A stretch of 64,000 nucleotides of DNA from an uncultured Erythrobacter sp. (GCA_947488755.1 CANLAD010000001.1:2861501-2925500); one strand, 5' to 3'. Counted from the first letter of the stretch, positions 18,733 through 27,388 are shown. The notes: a model not told the origin generated them from the sequence alone. Program-made: numbers and translations.

Positions 18733-18742
18733 TTGTATACAA
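18733..18742. promoter_or_regulatory. Candidate GntR/FCD operator TTGTATACAA
   Basis: A perfect 10-base palindrome in the divergent gap between the GntR gene (start 18701) and the TonB receptor (start 18816). It lies 32 bases upstream of the GntR start, where a repressor would block transcription. TTGTATACAA-like sites are typical targets of FCD-type GntR proteins, so autoregulation and control of both divergent units are likely. Confidence 0.6.
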
Positions 18743-18815
18743 TAGGATGCGTTGGTCGCAAGGTTCAAGTATCGACCGTCAGTCATGACGCGTCGATTTC
18801 GGGAGGAAATCAGAA

Positions 18816-21338
18816 ATGCGATCGTTCAAGGTGGTTCTTCTCGCGTCGGCCATCATGGCTCCCACTTTCGTCACCGGCGCTCACGCGCAGGATGTCGACG
18901 AAACTGCAGAAGTCACGCAACCGGCTGAAAACGACGAAATCATCGTTACCGCGCGGCGACAGGACGAAACGCTCGCCGAAGTGCCCGCCTCGGTCACCGT
19001 CCTTTCCGCCGACACCATTGCGACGACCGGCATCGAGCGGGCCGATGAATTCGTCCAGCTCGTCCCCGGCGTGACGATCGTGACCGGGACCGCGGAGGCC
19101 GGCGACACGCAAATTAACATTCGCGGTATCAATGGCGCGCGCGACGCGGAAAGCTCGGTCGCGCTGGTGGTCGATGGTATTCTCAAGACCAACACAGCCC
19201 AGCTCAACCAGAATCAGGGCACGCTGCGCCAGATTGAGATACTCAAAGGTCCGCAGGGCGCGCTTTATGGGCGCAATGCGGCAGCGGGGGCGATCGTCAT
19301 TCAGACGCTCAAGCCCGGCGATATTCTGGAAGGCGGGATCGAGCTTCGAGCCGCGGAGGACAATACCTATTCGGCGAACGCCTACATCGCGACGCCGATT
19401 GCGGATAATGCCGGGTTTCTGCTGTCGGGCAGCTATTTCACTACCGATGGCTTTTTCCGTAACGACTTCCTCCAATCTGATACGATCGACGATCAGGAGA
19501 TCTGGTCCGTCGACGGACGGTTCGTGGCCGAACTCGGCAGTTCGACCGAAATCGACGTCAAGGCGCGCTACGCCGACCTTACCGGCGCCTCGATCGCTTT
19601 CAACGCTGCCTTCGCCTTACCGAATTTCGCCGCCAACGACCCGGCCTTCTTCGAAGATGTGAACGAGCATCCGTTCAATTTCTATTCGAATATCCGTCCG
19701 ACCAACGATCAGACCACCTTCGAGATTTCGGCGAAGGTCGAACACGACTTCGATACGGTCACGCTGACAGGCTGGGTTCTCTACAGCGATGTCGAGCAGT
19801 CGCTCACCGCCGACGGCACATCGGCCGATTTCGCTCGCTTTACGTTTCCGGGGGCAACGCAGGCGTCGATCGATGCATCGAATGCCTGCTTCGCTTCGAC
19901 CGCTGAGCTCACCGGCTTTCCCGTCAATCCTCCCGGCTTCATCGGCCAGACGCCCGTCCCGTTCATCTTTGACCCGGCGACCGGCTCGACTTTCGGCCCC
20001 TACAGCCCGACGACCTGCGACGGCACGCAATTCCAGATCCGCGAGGAGGAAGACATCAGCGCGGAAATCCGCCTGGCCTCTAACACCGACGGCCCGTTCC
20101 AATGGCAGGTGGGTGCGTATTATCTGCATATCGATCGCCAAGTCGGCGTCAGCCTGGGTGCGGATTTGGGTCAGGGCGTGATCCCGCAGCTTTTCAATGC
20201 GCCGGATACGGCAAATCCGACGACGCAGCTGTATTTCGATGATTTTTCGACCGACGTTTACGCCGCTTTCGCCTCGATCGATTGGGAGGTTACGCCGCGC
20301 TTCGAGATAGGCCTCGCAGGACGCTACGATATAGAGGATCGCACGGTTACCAATCTCGTGCCGGACGCCACCGATCCGTTCACGGGTGGGCCGATCAATC
20401 CCGGTCAGGCTTTTGGTCCGATCCCCGAACAATCGGAAACGTTCAAGCAGTTCCAGCCAAAGGTTTCGCTGCGTTACGAGCTGGCGGAAAACGCCAATCT
20501 TTACGCCAATTGGGGAATCGGGTTCAAATCGGGCGGCTTCAACAATCAGGGTTCGGCTGCGATCGTCGATCAGGCGTTCAACCAGTTCATCGGCACGAAC
20601 GTCCTGATCGAAGACATCTTTCGCAAGGAAAAGTCGAGCGCGTTCGAGGCAGGTGTGAAGGGTTCGCTCGGCAATGGGCGGATCACCTTCGACCTCGCCG
20701 GGTATTATACCGAAATCGACGACATGCAGTTCTTCGAATTCTTCGTCGGCCCGTTCGGTCTGCTACGTGTGGTTTCGAACATCGATGAAGTCGAAGTCTA
20801 TGGCGCGGAATTCAACACCAACGTGGAGATCGTGCCGGGCTGGGATATCTTCGGTGCGGTCAACGTCACGGAAAGCGAGATAAAAGCGAACGCTTCGCGC
20901 CCGATCACGATCGGCAACGAATCCCCCTATACCGCCGATTACACGATCAATCTCGGCACCCAGATAGAGGCCCCGATCGCACGCGATTTCGATCTGTTGG
21001 TACGCGCTGATTACCGCATTACCGGCCCGACCTGGTTCCATACGGTGCAGGACGATACCTCGCCCACGCTTTTTAGCGGATTGCTTCCGGACAGCGCGCT
21101 GATGCTGCCCGCGTTCGTGGGCGATGCCGATTATTCGCTGACCGAGCGCGATGAATTCGCGATCTTCGACCTGCGAGTCGGATTGCAGGCGGAAAACTGG
21201 AACATCACCGCTTTCGCCGAAAACCTGTTCGAGGAGGAATACCTCAACGAGGTCATCCCTGCGATCGAGTTCGGCGGCTCTTTCCTTTCACCCGGCGGCC
21301 TGCGCCGCTTCGGGATCGAAGTCGGGTACCAATTCTGA
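18816..21338 (+). CDS. TonB-dependent outer-membrane receptor of the hyu island
   Basis: An 840-residue TonB-dependent receptor with a signal peptide (about 1-25, cut after AHA), a TonB-box-like segment DEIIVTARRQDE, and a plug domain with VPASVTVLSADTIATTGIER, LKGPQGALYGRNAAAGAI and the usual RGI. A 22-strand barrel follows, ending in the aromatic GIEVGYQF terminus needed for barrel assembly. The start follows a strong GGGAGGAA site. The class imports substrates too large or too scarce for porins. Its position, divergent from the GntR/hyu operon and followed by racemase-like and NTF2-like genes, suggests that it imports the substrate of that pathway. Confidence 0.95.
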   Translation: MRSFKVVLLASAIMAPTFVTGAHAQDVDETAEVTQPAENDEIIVTARRQDETLAEVPASVTVLSADTIATTGIERADEFVQLVPGVTIVTGTAEAGDTQINIRGINGARDAESSVALVVDGILKTNTAQLNQNQGTLRQIEILKGPQGALYGRNAAAGAIVIQTLKPGDILEGGIELRAAEDNTYSANAYIATPIADNAGFLLSGSYFTTDGFFRNDFLQSDTIDDQEIWSVDGRFVAELGSSTEIDVKARYADLTGASIAFNAAFALPNFAANDPAFFEDVNEHPFNFYSNIRPTNDQTTFEISAKVEHDFDTVTLTGWVLYSDVEQSLTADGTSADFARFTFPGATQASIDASNACFASTAELTGFPVNPPGFIGQTPVPFIFDPATGSTFGPYSPTTCDGTQFQIREEEDISAEIRLASNTDGPFQWQVGAYYLHIDRQVGVSLGADLGQGVIPQLFNAPDTANPTTQLYFDDFSTDVYAAFASIDWEVTPRFEIGLAGRYDIEDRTVTNLVPDATDPFTGGPINPGQAFGPIPEQSETFKQFQPKVSLRYELAENANLYANWGIGFKSGGFNNQGSAAIVDQAFNQFIGTNVLIEDIFRKEKSSAFEAGVKGSLGNGRITFDLAGYYTEIDDMQFFEFFVGPFGLLRVVSNIDEVEVYGAEFNTNVEIVPGWDIFGAVNVTESEIKANASRPITIGNESPYTADYTINLGTQIEAPIARDFDLLVRADYRITGPTWFHTVQDDTSPTLFSGLLPDSALMLPAFVGDADYSLTERDEFAIFDLRVGLQAENWNITAFAENLFEEEYLNEVIPAIEFGGSFLSPGGLRRFGIEVGYQF

Positions 21339-21381
21339 TCGGTAGGCTAGGATAGGTGGCAAGGGATGAGGGGATGAGGCG

Positions 21382-22134
21382 ATGAGCGAGACAAAACGCA
21401 TCAAGGTCATCGTCCCGATTCCGATGGACGATGCGGGCGTGGCCGCCCGTGCCGAGCAACTGCCAAGCGACTTTGTTGCGCAAGGTTTCGCTCCCGAACT
21501 TGCCGCGGTTCAATGGGGCGCCGCGCTGGGCGACAGCTACCACGACATGCTTTTGATGGACTGGACAGTGTTCCAGGCCGGCATAAGCGCCCAAGAGGAA
21601 GGCTATGCGGGCGTTCTCATCGACACCGTGTCGGACAGCGGCATACGCGCGCTGCGTTCGCGTCTTTCGATCCCGGTGGTGGGACCGGGCGAAGCGAGCT
21701 TTTGCACCGCGATGATGCTGGGCAAGAAGTTCACCGTGCTAACCATGTGGCCGGAATGGTTCCCGCTCTACGAAAAGACGCTCACCGAATATGGCTTCTG
21801 GGACCGCGTCGCCTCCCTGCGCTCGATCGACACGCGCCCGGACGTGACCGAATTGCTCGCAGGCAAGGAGGAAGTGATCTTCGACAAGCTGAAGCGCGAG
21901 GCGATGCTGGCGATGGAAGAAGATGATGCGGACGTGATCGTACTGGGTTCGACGACGATGCACCAATCGGCCGCCTTCCTGGATGCGGAGTTGCCAATCC
22001 CGGTGCTCAACCCGGGGCAGGTGGCTTACAAGCATCTCGAAATGCTGATCGGGCTCGGCCTGAGCCATTCCAAGAAGGCGTTTCCCGCACCCGAAGTCGG
22101 CAAGGACGAAGAGATCAGGAAAGGATTGCAATGA
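21382..22134 (+). CDS. Asp/Glu/hydantoin racemase superfamily protein lacking both catalytic cysteines
   Basis: A 250-residue two-lobed protein of the Asp/Glu racemase superfamily, which includes hydantoin racemase, maleate isomerase and arylmalonate decarboxylase. The fold markers are present (GVLIDTVSDSGIRALRSRL, IPVVGPGEASF, DVIVLGSTTM), but the two acid/base cysteines are replaced. Thr82 sits where the first Cys (ACxxDPG) is expected, and Ser190 sits in the GCAGM position. Standard two-base racemisation is therefore unlikely. The gene is 43 bases behind the receptor gene and overlaps the next gene by four bases. It probably handles the imported substrate or an intermediate, but the reaction is unknown. 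Confidence 0.75.
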   Translation: MSETKRIKVIVPIPMDDAGVAARAEQLPSDFVAQGFAPELAAVQWGAALGDSYHDMLLMDWTVFQAGISAQEEGYAGVLIDTVSDSGIRALRSRLSIPVVGPGEASFCTAMMLGKKFTVLTMWPEWFPLYEKTLTEYGFWDRVASLRSIDTRPDVTELLAGKEEVIFDKLKREAMLAMEEDDADVIVLGSTTMHQSAAFLDAELPIPVLNPGQVAYKHLEMLIGLGLSHSKKAFPAPEVGKDEEIRKGLQ

Positions 22135-22559
22135 GCTGGAGCGAAGGCGCTGGCGGCCAGGATGCGCTGCCTTATCCCTACTATGTCGATATCGTCACGA
22201 AGCGCTATTTCGACGGTGTCGACAACAAGCGGCTGGACCAGGTGCTCGATTGCTTCACCGAAGACGCAATTCTGACCGAGGCGACGTCCAATACGGTGCA
22301 TGACGGGATAGGCGCGATCCGGGCGATGTTCGAAAAGCTCTTCGCCGATTTTTCGGAGACCTGGCATGGCAATTTCGTCCACACCGCGGACCCGGAAACG
22401 AATGCAATCTGCAGCCAGTTCACGGTCCTCATCACCCCGGAGGGCAGCGAGGAATTGCGGTATGAAAACTGCAACCGCTTCTATCTGAAGGGCGACAAGT
22501 TTCACCGCGTCTACGTCTATATGAGTGGTGATAATCTGCTGAAGGAGGGAGACGCCTGA
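22131..22559 (+). CDS. NTF2-like (SnoaL-type) protein, first of tandem pair
   Basis: A 142-residue alpha+beta-barrel protein with the NTF2-like pattern: an N-terminal helix pair (VTKRYFDGVDNKRLDQVLDC), FTEDAIL, then a curved sheet ending in RVYVYMSGDNLL. Relatives serve as small isomerases, dehydratases, cyclases or ligand-binding dimers. It overlaps the racemase-like gene (ATGA) and the next NTF2-like gene (TGATG). The second copy clearly shares its pattern (YFxxVDxKxxxxxLDCFxxxA), so the two arose by tandem duplication and may form a heterodimer. The activity is not known. Confidence 0.75.
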   Translation: MSWSEGAGGQDALPYPYYVDIVTKRYFDGVDNKRLDQVLDCFTEDAILTEATSNTVHDGIGAIRAMFEKLFADFSETWHGNFVHTADPETNAICSQFTVLITPEGSEELRYENCNRFYLKGDKFHRVYVYMSGDNLLKEGDA

Positions 22560-22969
22560 TGCAGTACGAACCCACGCTCTCGCGCGATGAATTGATCGAG
22601 CTGGCAACGCAGAAGTACTTCGCGAATGTCGATACGAAGAACATGGCTGCAACGCTCGATTGCTTCCATGACGAAGCGCTGTTTTGCGTCCAGACCGCCT
22701 TCACACGCCATTCGGGCAAGGCGGAAATCCGCCGCATGTTCGAAGATTTCTTCGGCGCTTACGCAACCATCGTGCACAAGGACTTCACTTGCACGGTGGA
22801 CGAGAAGAACGGACGGATCGCGGCGAGCTTCGAGGCGGTACTCACCGCCGAGGACGGATCGGTGACACGGCTCTTTAACACCAATTTCTGGCGCGTACGT
22901 CCCGGACCGGACGGGGCGAAGTTCCAGGAGGTGTACGTCTATATGAGCGGCGAGAACCCTCTCGTCTGA
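22559..22969 (+). CDS. NTF2-like (SnoaL-type) protein, second of tandem pair
   Basis: A 136-residue paralogue of the preceding protein, with ATQKYFANVDTKNMAATLDC, FHDEALF, HSGKAEIRRMFEDFFGAY and the closing VYVYMSGENPLV. The start shares a base with the previous stop. It is the last gene of the receptor operon. Typical catalytic Asp/His pairs of ketosteroid-isomerase relatives cannot be assigned with confidence, so the function stays open. A role in an isomerisation or hydration step of the hyu pathway is inference from co-transcription. Confidence 0.75.
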   Translation: MQYEPTLSRDELIELATQKYFANVDTKNMAATLDCFHDEALFCVQTAFTRHSGKAEIRRMFEDFFGAYATIVHKDFTCTVDEKNGRIAASFEAVLTAEDGSVTRLFNTNFWRVRPGPDGAKFQEVYVYMSGENPLV

Positions 22970-23560
22970 TTAAGTAATGGCCAGTTCGAGCTGCGCGTTG
23001 CGCATAATTCGGCTCGGTCAGGCTCGGTCAGGACGCTCCTAGTTTCTCGAAGAACTCGGCGCTTTCGCTAATCGCGGGTGCCCTCGGCCGAGACCTTCAT
23101 CTCGCGTGTAACCTCGAGTCTCCTGTCAATTCTTGTAGGGTATCGAGACACCCCGTGCTCGCAGACTTTTGGGAGCATTCGGCACACGGTCTCGGGAGAC
23201 CCGGCGAAATAGGAGACAATACGTTGCCGGAGATGCGCCCTTTTTGAATCAGGAAAGCGCAGAACCGTGCTCATACGCCGCTCAGGTCCAGAGGAGCGAT
23301 CTGCGCCCTGTGAGCCGCATATGGGTTGGTGCGCACACAGATCTCGACTCCTTAAAGCAACGTCTTCGCCTCGACATAATACCAAAGGCTTACTTCGGGT
23401 TAGAGTCTCCCTACTCCAATTAGGCTATGGCTTCCGGCCGCCCAACAGGCCATCTTTGTAAAGCTGTGTAGATTGCGGGGCAAAAAATTATCAGGCGGTC
23501 GCATCGCCTGGTGTCATGGGCACAGATAAAATATCAAAGGTCGACCCGGGGGGGAAGAGT
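22970..23560. other. Intergenic region with a 10-base tandem duplication
   Basis: Nearly 600 bases separate the hyu island from the SxtJ cassette. GGCTCGGTCA occurs twice in immediate succession at 23011-23030. No open frame shows a recognisable domain. The 3' part, near 23540-23555, carries the AGGGGGGAAGAG-type ribosome-binding region for the next gene. The rest looks non-coding or decayed. Confidence 0.4.
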
Positions 23561-23998
23561 ATGACCAGAGCGATCCATGAGACTTTCGCAGATCACCAAG
23601 AGATCGAAGGCCCTTCCAATAGAAGCTTCGGTCTCACCGTGGGCGGAATTCTTATCGCAATCGCACTCGTCCGTTGGTTCTTCTTCGAGGCGGGGCCAGT
23701 TAGCACAGCTTTACTCGTAACTCCTGGTTCGTTGCTGGTGCTTATGGCGATCGCTAGGGCTACTGTCCTTGGCCCGCTCAATTCCGCGTGGAGCAAACTG
23801 GGACTGCTTCTCGCCAAGATTGTCAACCCGGTCATCATGGCCATCATCTACTTTCTTCTGTTCGTCCCGATCGGTCTCGGAATGAAGCTGTTCGGCCGCG
23901 ATGCGCTCCATATGAAGCGGCCCGTCGGTGCAAACTCATTCTGGATCGACCGATCCTCGGACGTGCCGGCAGCCGAAACGATGAAAAACCAGTTTTGA
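23561..23998 (+). CDS. SxtJ-family membrane protein
   Basis: A 145-residue inner-membrane protein with three hydrophobic segments (about 25-43, 48-68 and 87-110), closing with GRDALHMKRP and SFWIDRSS. This layout is that of the SxtJ family, named after a protein of the saxitoxin cluster but widespread and of unknown function. The ATG at 23561 is preceded by GGGGAAGAG; the longer frame from 23516 has no such site. It is nine bases upstream of the DUF5989 gene and part of a four-gene cassette with a carbamoyltransferase, so it probably supports that enzyme at the membrane. Confidence 0.75.
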   Translation: MTRAIHETFADHQEIEGPSNRSFGLTVGGILIAIALVRWFFFEAGPVSTALLVTPGSLLVLMAIARATVLGPLNSAWSKLGLLLAKIVNPVIMAIIYFLLFVPIGLGMKLFGRDALHMKRPVGANSFWIDRSSDVPAAETMKNQF

Positions 23999-24007
23999 GG
24001 TAGCGAT

Positions 24008-24157
24008 ATGGAATTGGCCAAAGAGCTGTGGACCTTTCTCAGAGCGCGCAAGAAGCTCTGGATGGCGCCGATCATCGCGATCATGTTCTTGTTCGGGCTG
24101 CTGATTGTCCTCACACAAGGCACGGCTGTCGCGCCATTCATCTACACGATCTTCTGA
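24008..24157 (+). CDS. DUF5989 small membrane protein
   Basis: A 49-residue protein with one transmembrane segment: an amphipathic start (MELAKELWTFLRARKKLW), then a hydrophobic span and a short tail ending in FIYTIF. This is the DUF5989 pattern, a family usually found between a SxtJ-like gene and a carbamoyltransferase, as here. A GAGGTAG ribosome-binding site lies just upstream. It is probably an accessory subunit or membrane adaptor of the carbamoyltransferase; no catalytic residues are apparent. Confidence 0.8.
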   Translation: MELAKELWTFLRARKKLWMAPIIAIMFLFGLLIVLTQGTAVAPFIYTIF

Positions 24158-24170
24158 AGGCGCACGCTCG

Positions 24171-26009
24171 ATGCGGATCCTCGGTATCTCGGCGTTCTAT
24201 CACGACAGCGCCGTCGCGCTGGTCGAGGACGGCGATATTGTTGCGGCCGCACAGGAAGAGCGCTTCAGTCGCCGCAAACACGACCCGCGCTTCCCGAGCC
24301 AAGCGATCGAATACTGCCTTGCAGCATCCAACTGCTCGCTGGCGGACATCGATCACGTTGTCTTTTACGAAAAGCCGTTTCTCAAATTCGAGAGGCTACT
24401 GGAGTCCTACTTCGCCACCGCACCCGGGGGTTTCCGGTCATTTCGGATGGCAATACCCGTCTGGATTAAGGAAAAACTTTTCCAAAAGAAGCTCCTGCAA
24501 GACGAGCTATCGAAGCTGAAGGGCTCGGATGGCTGGAATGGGTCGCTGCTTTTTACCGAGCATCACCAGTCCCATGCCGCGAGCGCCTTCTTCCCGTCGC
24601 CGTTCGAAAGCGCTGCTGTCCTGACCATGGACGGTGTGGGCGAGTGGACGACCACGTCACTCTACCACGGCAAGGGCAACAATCTCGACATCATCAAGGA
24701 GTTGCAGTTCCCTCATTCGCTCGGGCTGCTTTATTCGGCCTTCACCTATTACACGGGATTTCGCGTCAATTCGGGTGAGTACAAGGTCATGGGGCTCGCA
24801 CCCTATGGCGAGCCGCGCTTTGTCGACACCATCCTCGACAATCTGGTTCATGTGAATGGCGACGGTACGTTTCACCTTAACCAGCAATACTTCAACTATG
24901 TCAGCGGTTTGACGATGACCTCGCCGGCCTTCGATCGCCTGTTCGATGGACCTCCGCGCGGACCGGAGGATCGGCTGACCCAACGCGAAATGGACCTCGC
25001 CGCATCGATCCAGAAAGTTACTGAGTTCATCATCCTGCGTCTCGCACGTTCGATCCGCGCCGAGACGGGCGAACGCAATCTGTGTCTTGCAGGCGGCGTG
25101 GCCCTCAATTGCGTGGCAAACGGCAAGCTGCTTCGCGAGGGCATCTTCGATAACATCTGGATCCAGCCTGCCGCTGGCGATGCTGGGGGCGCGCTCGGGG
25201 CTGCGCTGGCCGCCTGGCACCAATATCACGATCAGCCGCGCACCGTTCGTCAGGACGGCAGCGACACGATGACGGGCTCATATCTTGGCCCTTCTTTCAG
25301 CGAGCAGGAAACAGAAAGCCGCCTCAAAGCGGCGGGCGCAAATTTCGACGTCCAGGACGAGACGGCTGTTATCGAGCAGACTGCAGATGCATTGGCGCAA
25401 GGCAATGCCGTAGGATGGATGCAGGGACGCATGGAGTTCGGGCCGCGCGCGCTTGGCGGACGTTCAATCCTCGGCGATCCGCGCTCTCCCACGATGCAGA
25501 AGACGCTCAATTTGAAGGTAAAGTTCCGCGAGAGTTTCAGGCCGTTTGCGCCGTCGGTCAAACGCGAGCGGGTTTCGGAGTGGTTCGATCATGATGGAGA
25601 TAGCCCCTACATGCTCGTCGTCGGCGAAGTTGCGAAGGATCGCCAGCGCGAAATGAGCCAGGAAGAGAGGCAGCTGTTCGGCATCGACAAGCTCAATATC
25701 ACCCGCTCCGAGATACCCGCCATCACCCACGTGGATTATTCCGCGCGCATTCAGACGGTGCACCGGGAAACCAATCCGCGATACCATGATCTTCTGACCG
25801 CCTTCGAGAAACGCACCGATTGCCCGGTCCTCATCAATACAAGCTTCAATGTGCGCGGCGAACCGATCGTTTGCACACCAGAAGACGCCTTCCGCTGTTT
25901 CATGGGGACCGGCCTGGATTACCTCGCCATCGGCAATTGCATCATGAAAAAGGACCAGCAGGAACCCGACCTCGCTCGCGATTATCGAAACCAGTTCGCA
26001 CTCGATTGA
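24171..26009 (+). CDS. Carbamoyltransferase (NodU/CmcH/SxtI family)
   Basis: A 612-residue O- or N-carbamoyltransferase using carbamoyl phosphate and ATP. The N-terminal Kae1-like domain is visible (ILGISAFYHDSAVALVEDGD, EERFSRRKHDPRFP, HHQSHAASAFF, MDGVGEWTTT, KVMGLAPYGEP, LAGGVALNCVANGKLL). The C-terminal YrdC-like part has MEFGPRALGGRSILGDPR and FRPFAPSV. The start at 24171 (MRILGIS) gives the conserved N-terminus; a longer frame lies inside the DUF5989 gene. Relatives decorate Nod factors, antibiotics and saxitoxin. The target here is unknown; a cell-surface sugar or lipid is plausible given the membrane partners. It overlaps the SGNH gene by one base. Confidence 0.93.
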   Translation: MRILGISAFYHDSAVALVEDGDIVAAAQEERFSRRKHDPRFPSQAIEYCLAASNCSLADIDHVVFYEKPFLKFERLLESYFATAPGGFRSFRMAIPVWIKEKLFQKKLLQDELSKLKGSDGWNGSLLFTEHHQSHAASAFFPSPFESAAVLTMDGVGEWTTTSLYHGKGNNLDIIKELQFPHSLGLLYSAFTYYTGFRVNSGEYKVMGLAPYGEPRFVDTILDNLVHVNGDGTFHLNQQYFNYVSGLTMTSPAFDRLFDGPPRGPEDRLTQREMDLAASIQKVTEFIILRLARSIRAETGERNLCLAGGVALNCVANGKLLREGIFDNIWIQPAAGDAGGALGAALAAWHQYHDQPRTVRQDGSDTMTGSYLGPSFSEQETESRLKAAGANFDVQDETAVIEQTADALAQGNAVGWMQGRMEFGPRALGGRSILGDPRSPTMQKTLNLKVKFRESFRPFAPSVKRERVSEWFDHDGDSPYMLVVGEVAKDRQREMSQEERQLFGIDKLNITRSEIPAITHVDYSARIQTVHRETNPRYHDLLTAFEKRTDCPVLINTSFNVRGEPIVCTPEDAFRCFMGTGLDYLAIGNCIMKKDQQEPDLARDYRNQFALD

Positions 26010-27388
26010 TGTCCGGCATCCTATCTTCGGTGTCGGCCAAGCCTGACGCATCGAGCGAAGAAACTCCGCAACCGCCGAGTCGGTCGCTCGCGGTTCTGCT
26101 GTGCCTGATCCCGGCGCTCTATTTCGTCGCCATCGTCGCCTATGCCGTACTCAATTTCTCGTCCTATGGTGCCGATGTCCCGCGCTTTGTACGCTATATC
26201 GCAGCGCCATCCCTGATCGCGGTGGCGCTTTTGGCTGCTGCGATGCTCCTTCCCCCTCGCAAGGGTGCGAATGTCGGGCTCAGCGTCTCGGCAGTCCTGA
26301 TTGCCCTATTGCTTGTCGAACTGGTGCTCAATGCTCGGCTCGTCATCGCGATGCTTGGGTTGGTGTCGAACATGGGCGCAGGCACCGGCGAGAATGGCGA
26401 AGATCTGCGCGGTCGTTCCAATATTCCGCCGATGTATACCAGCAAGCAGATGTCGAGCGCGATGGAAGTCGAGCGTCTGGATCAGGCCGTGCTTGGCGGC
26501 CTCCCTTCACGCGAGACCCTGTTGTGTTCGCGCCTTGGGCAGCCGGAGTATTACACCTCCGACCGGTTCGGCTTCAACAACGATGACGGGGTCTATGATG
26601 CGCCGCTCGAGGTAATGATCGTCGGCGATTCCTTTGTCGAAGGGCATTGCCAGCCGAAGCCCGATACCTTTGCCGGAAAGATGCGCGAACTACGCACCCG
26701 GACTGCAAGTGTCGGGATGCGAGGCGGCGGACCCTTATTCAGTCTCGCTCTGATTGGTCGCTATGGTAAGGAATTCCAGCCCGACTGGGTGGCGATGGCA
26801 TTCTTCGAAGGCAATGACTGGGGCAACCTGAAGCGCGAGGCCGAGACTTCCTGGCTCACCGAGGCGCTCTCGCGCGATGCCGATTTTGGCAGTCCAGAAC
26901 TTTCCGCGACTCAGTTGCAAGGTGCTGAAGAGGTAGTGAAAGGATGGTGGAGCGAAGAGATTTCTGCCGGTGCCGTCTTCACCAGATCCTCTTTCATCCG
27001 CAACATACTCGGCCTCAACCAGGTGTGGGGCTTTCTCGGCCTAGACTATCCGCGGATCAGGCGTGAACAGCCAATCTACGGCGAGGTGCTCGCAGAGGCG
27101 AAAGCAGTTACCGAGAGTTGGGGCGGAAACATGGTTCTCGTCTACATTCCCCAAGGTGCGCGATATCGTGGTCTACTTGATAAATCGTTCGCCTATGACG
27201 GTCTGCGTAACGAGGTTCTGGCCGCTGCCGAGGCAAGTGGTGTTGAAGTGATCGATCTGACGGAAGTCTTCCACGCTCAAGAAAACCCCCGACAACTCTT
27301 CGCTGCGGACGGTCATTTCAGTCCTGCCGGCTCTGAGATCGCTGCACGCGCGCTCGAAGCAAAGATCGCGTCGCTTGGGAGCAGCTAA
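26009..27388 (+). CDS. Membrane-anchored SGNH/GDSL-like hydrolase or transferase
   Basis: A 459-residue protein with several N-terminal hydrophobic segments (about residues 28-50, 58-80 and 86-110), then an SGNH-type domain: GDSFVEGHCQ (block I, Ser nucleophile), FFEGNDWGN (block III GxND) and DGHFSPAGSEIAARAL (block V, DxxH). The start at 26009 overlaps the carbamoyltransferase stop (TGATG). In polysaccharide systems such proteins add or remove acyl groups outside the membrane. It is likely the last step of the carbamoyltransferase cassette, acting on the same periplasmic or surface molecule; this is inferred from the operon layout. Confidence 0.75.
   Translation: MSGILSSVSAKPDASSEETPQPPSRSLAVLLCLIPALYFVAIVAYAVLNFSSYGADVPRFVRYIAAPSLIAVALLAAAMLLPPRKGANVGLSVSAVLIALLLVELVLNARLVIAMLGLVSNMGAGTGENGEDLRGRSNIPPMYTSKQMSSAMEVERLDQAVLGGLPSRETLLCSRLGQPEYYTSDRFGFNNDDGVYDAPLEVMIVGDSFVEGHCQPKPDTFAGKMRELRTRTASVGMRGGGPLFSLALIGRYGKEFQPDWVAMAFFEGNDWGNLKREAETSWLTEALSRDADFGSPELSATQLQGAEEVVKGWWSEEISAGAVFTRSSFIRNILGLNQVWGFLGLDYPRIRREQPIYGEVLAEAKAVTESWGGNMVLVYIPQGARYRGLLDKSFAYDGLRNEVLAAAEASGVEVIDLTEVFHAQENPRQLFAADGHFSPAGSEIAARALEAKIASLGSS

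Noticed and set aside
25820..26008. N-terminal extension of the SGNH protein
   Set aside because: It overlaps the conserved carbamoyltransferase end; the TGATG start at 26009 gives a proper hydrophobic N-terminus.
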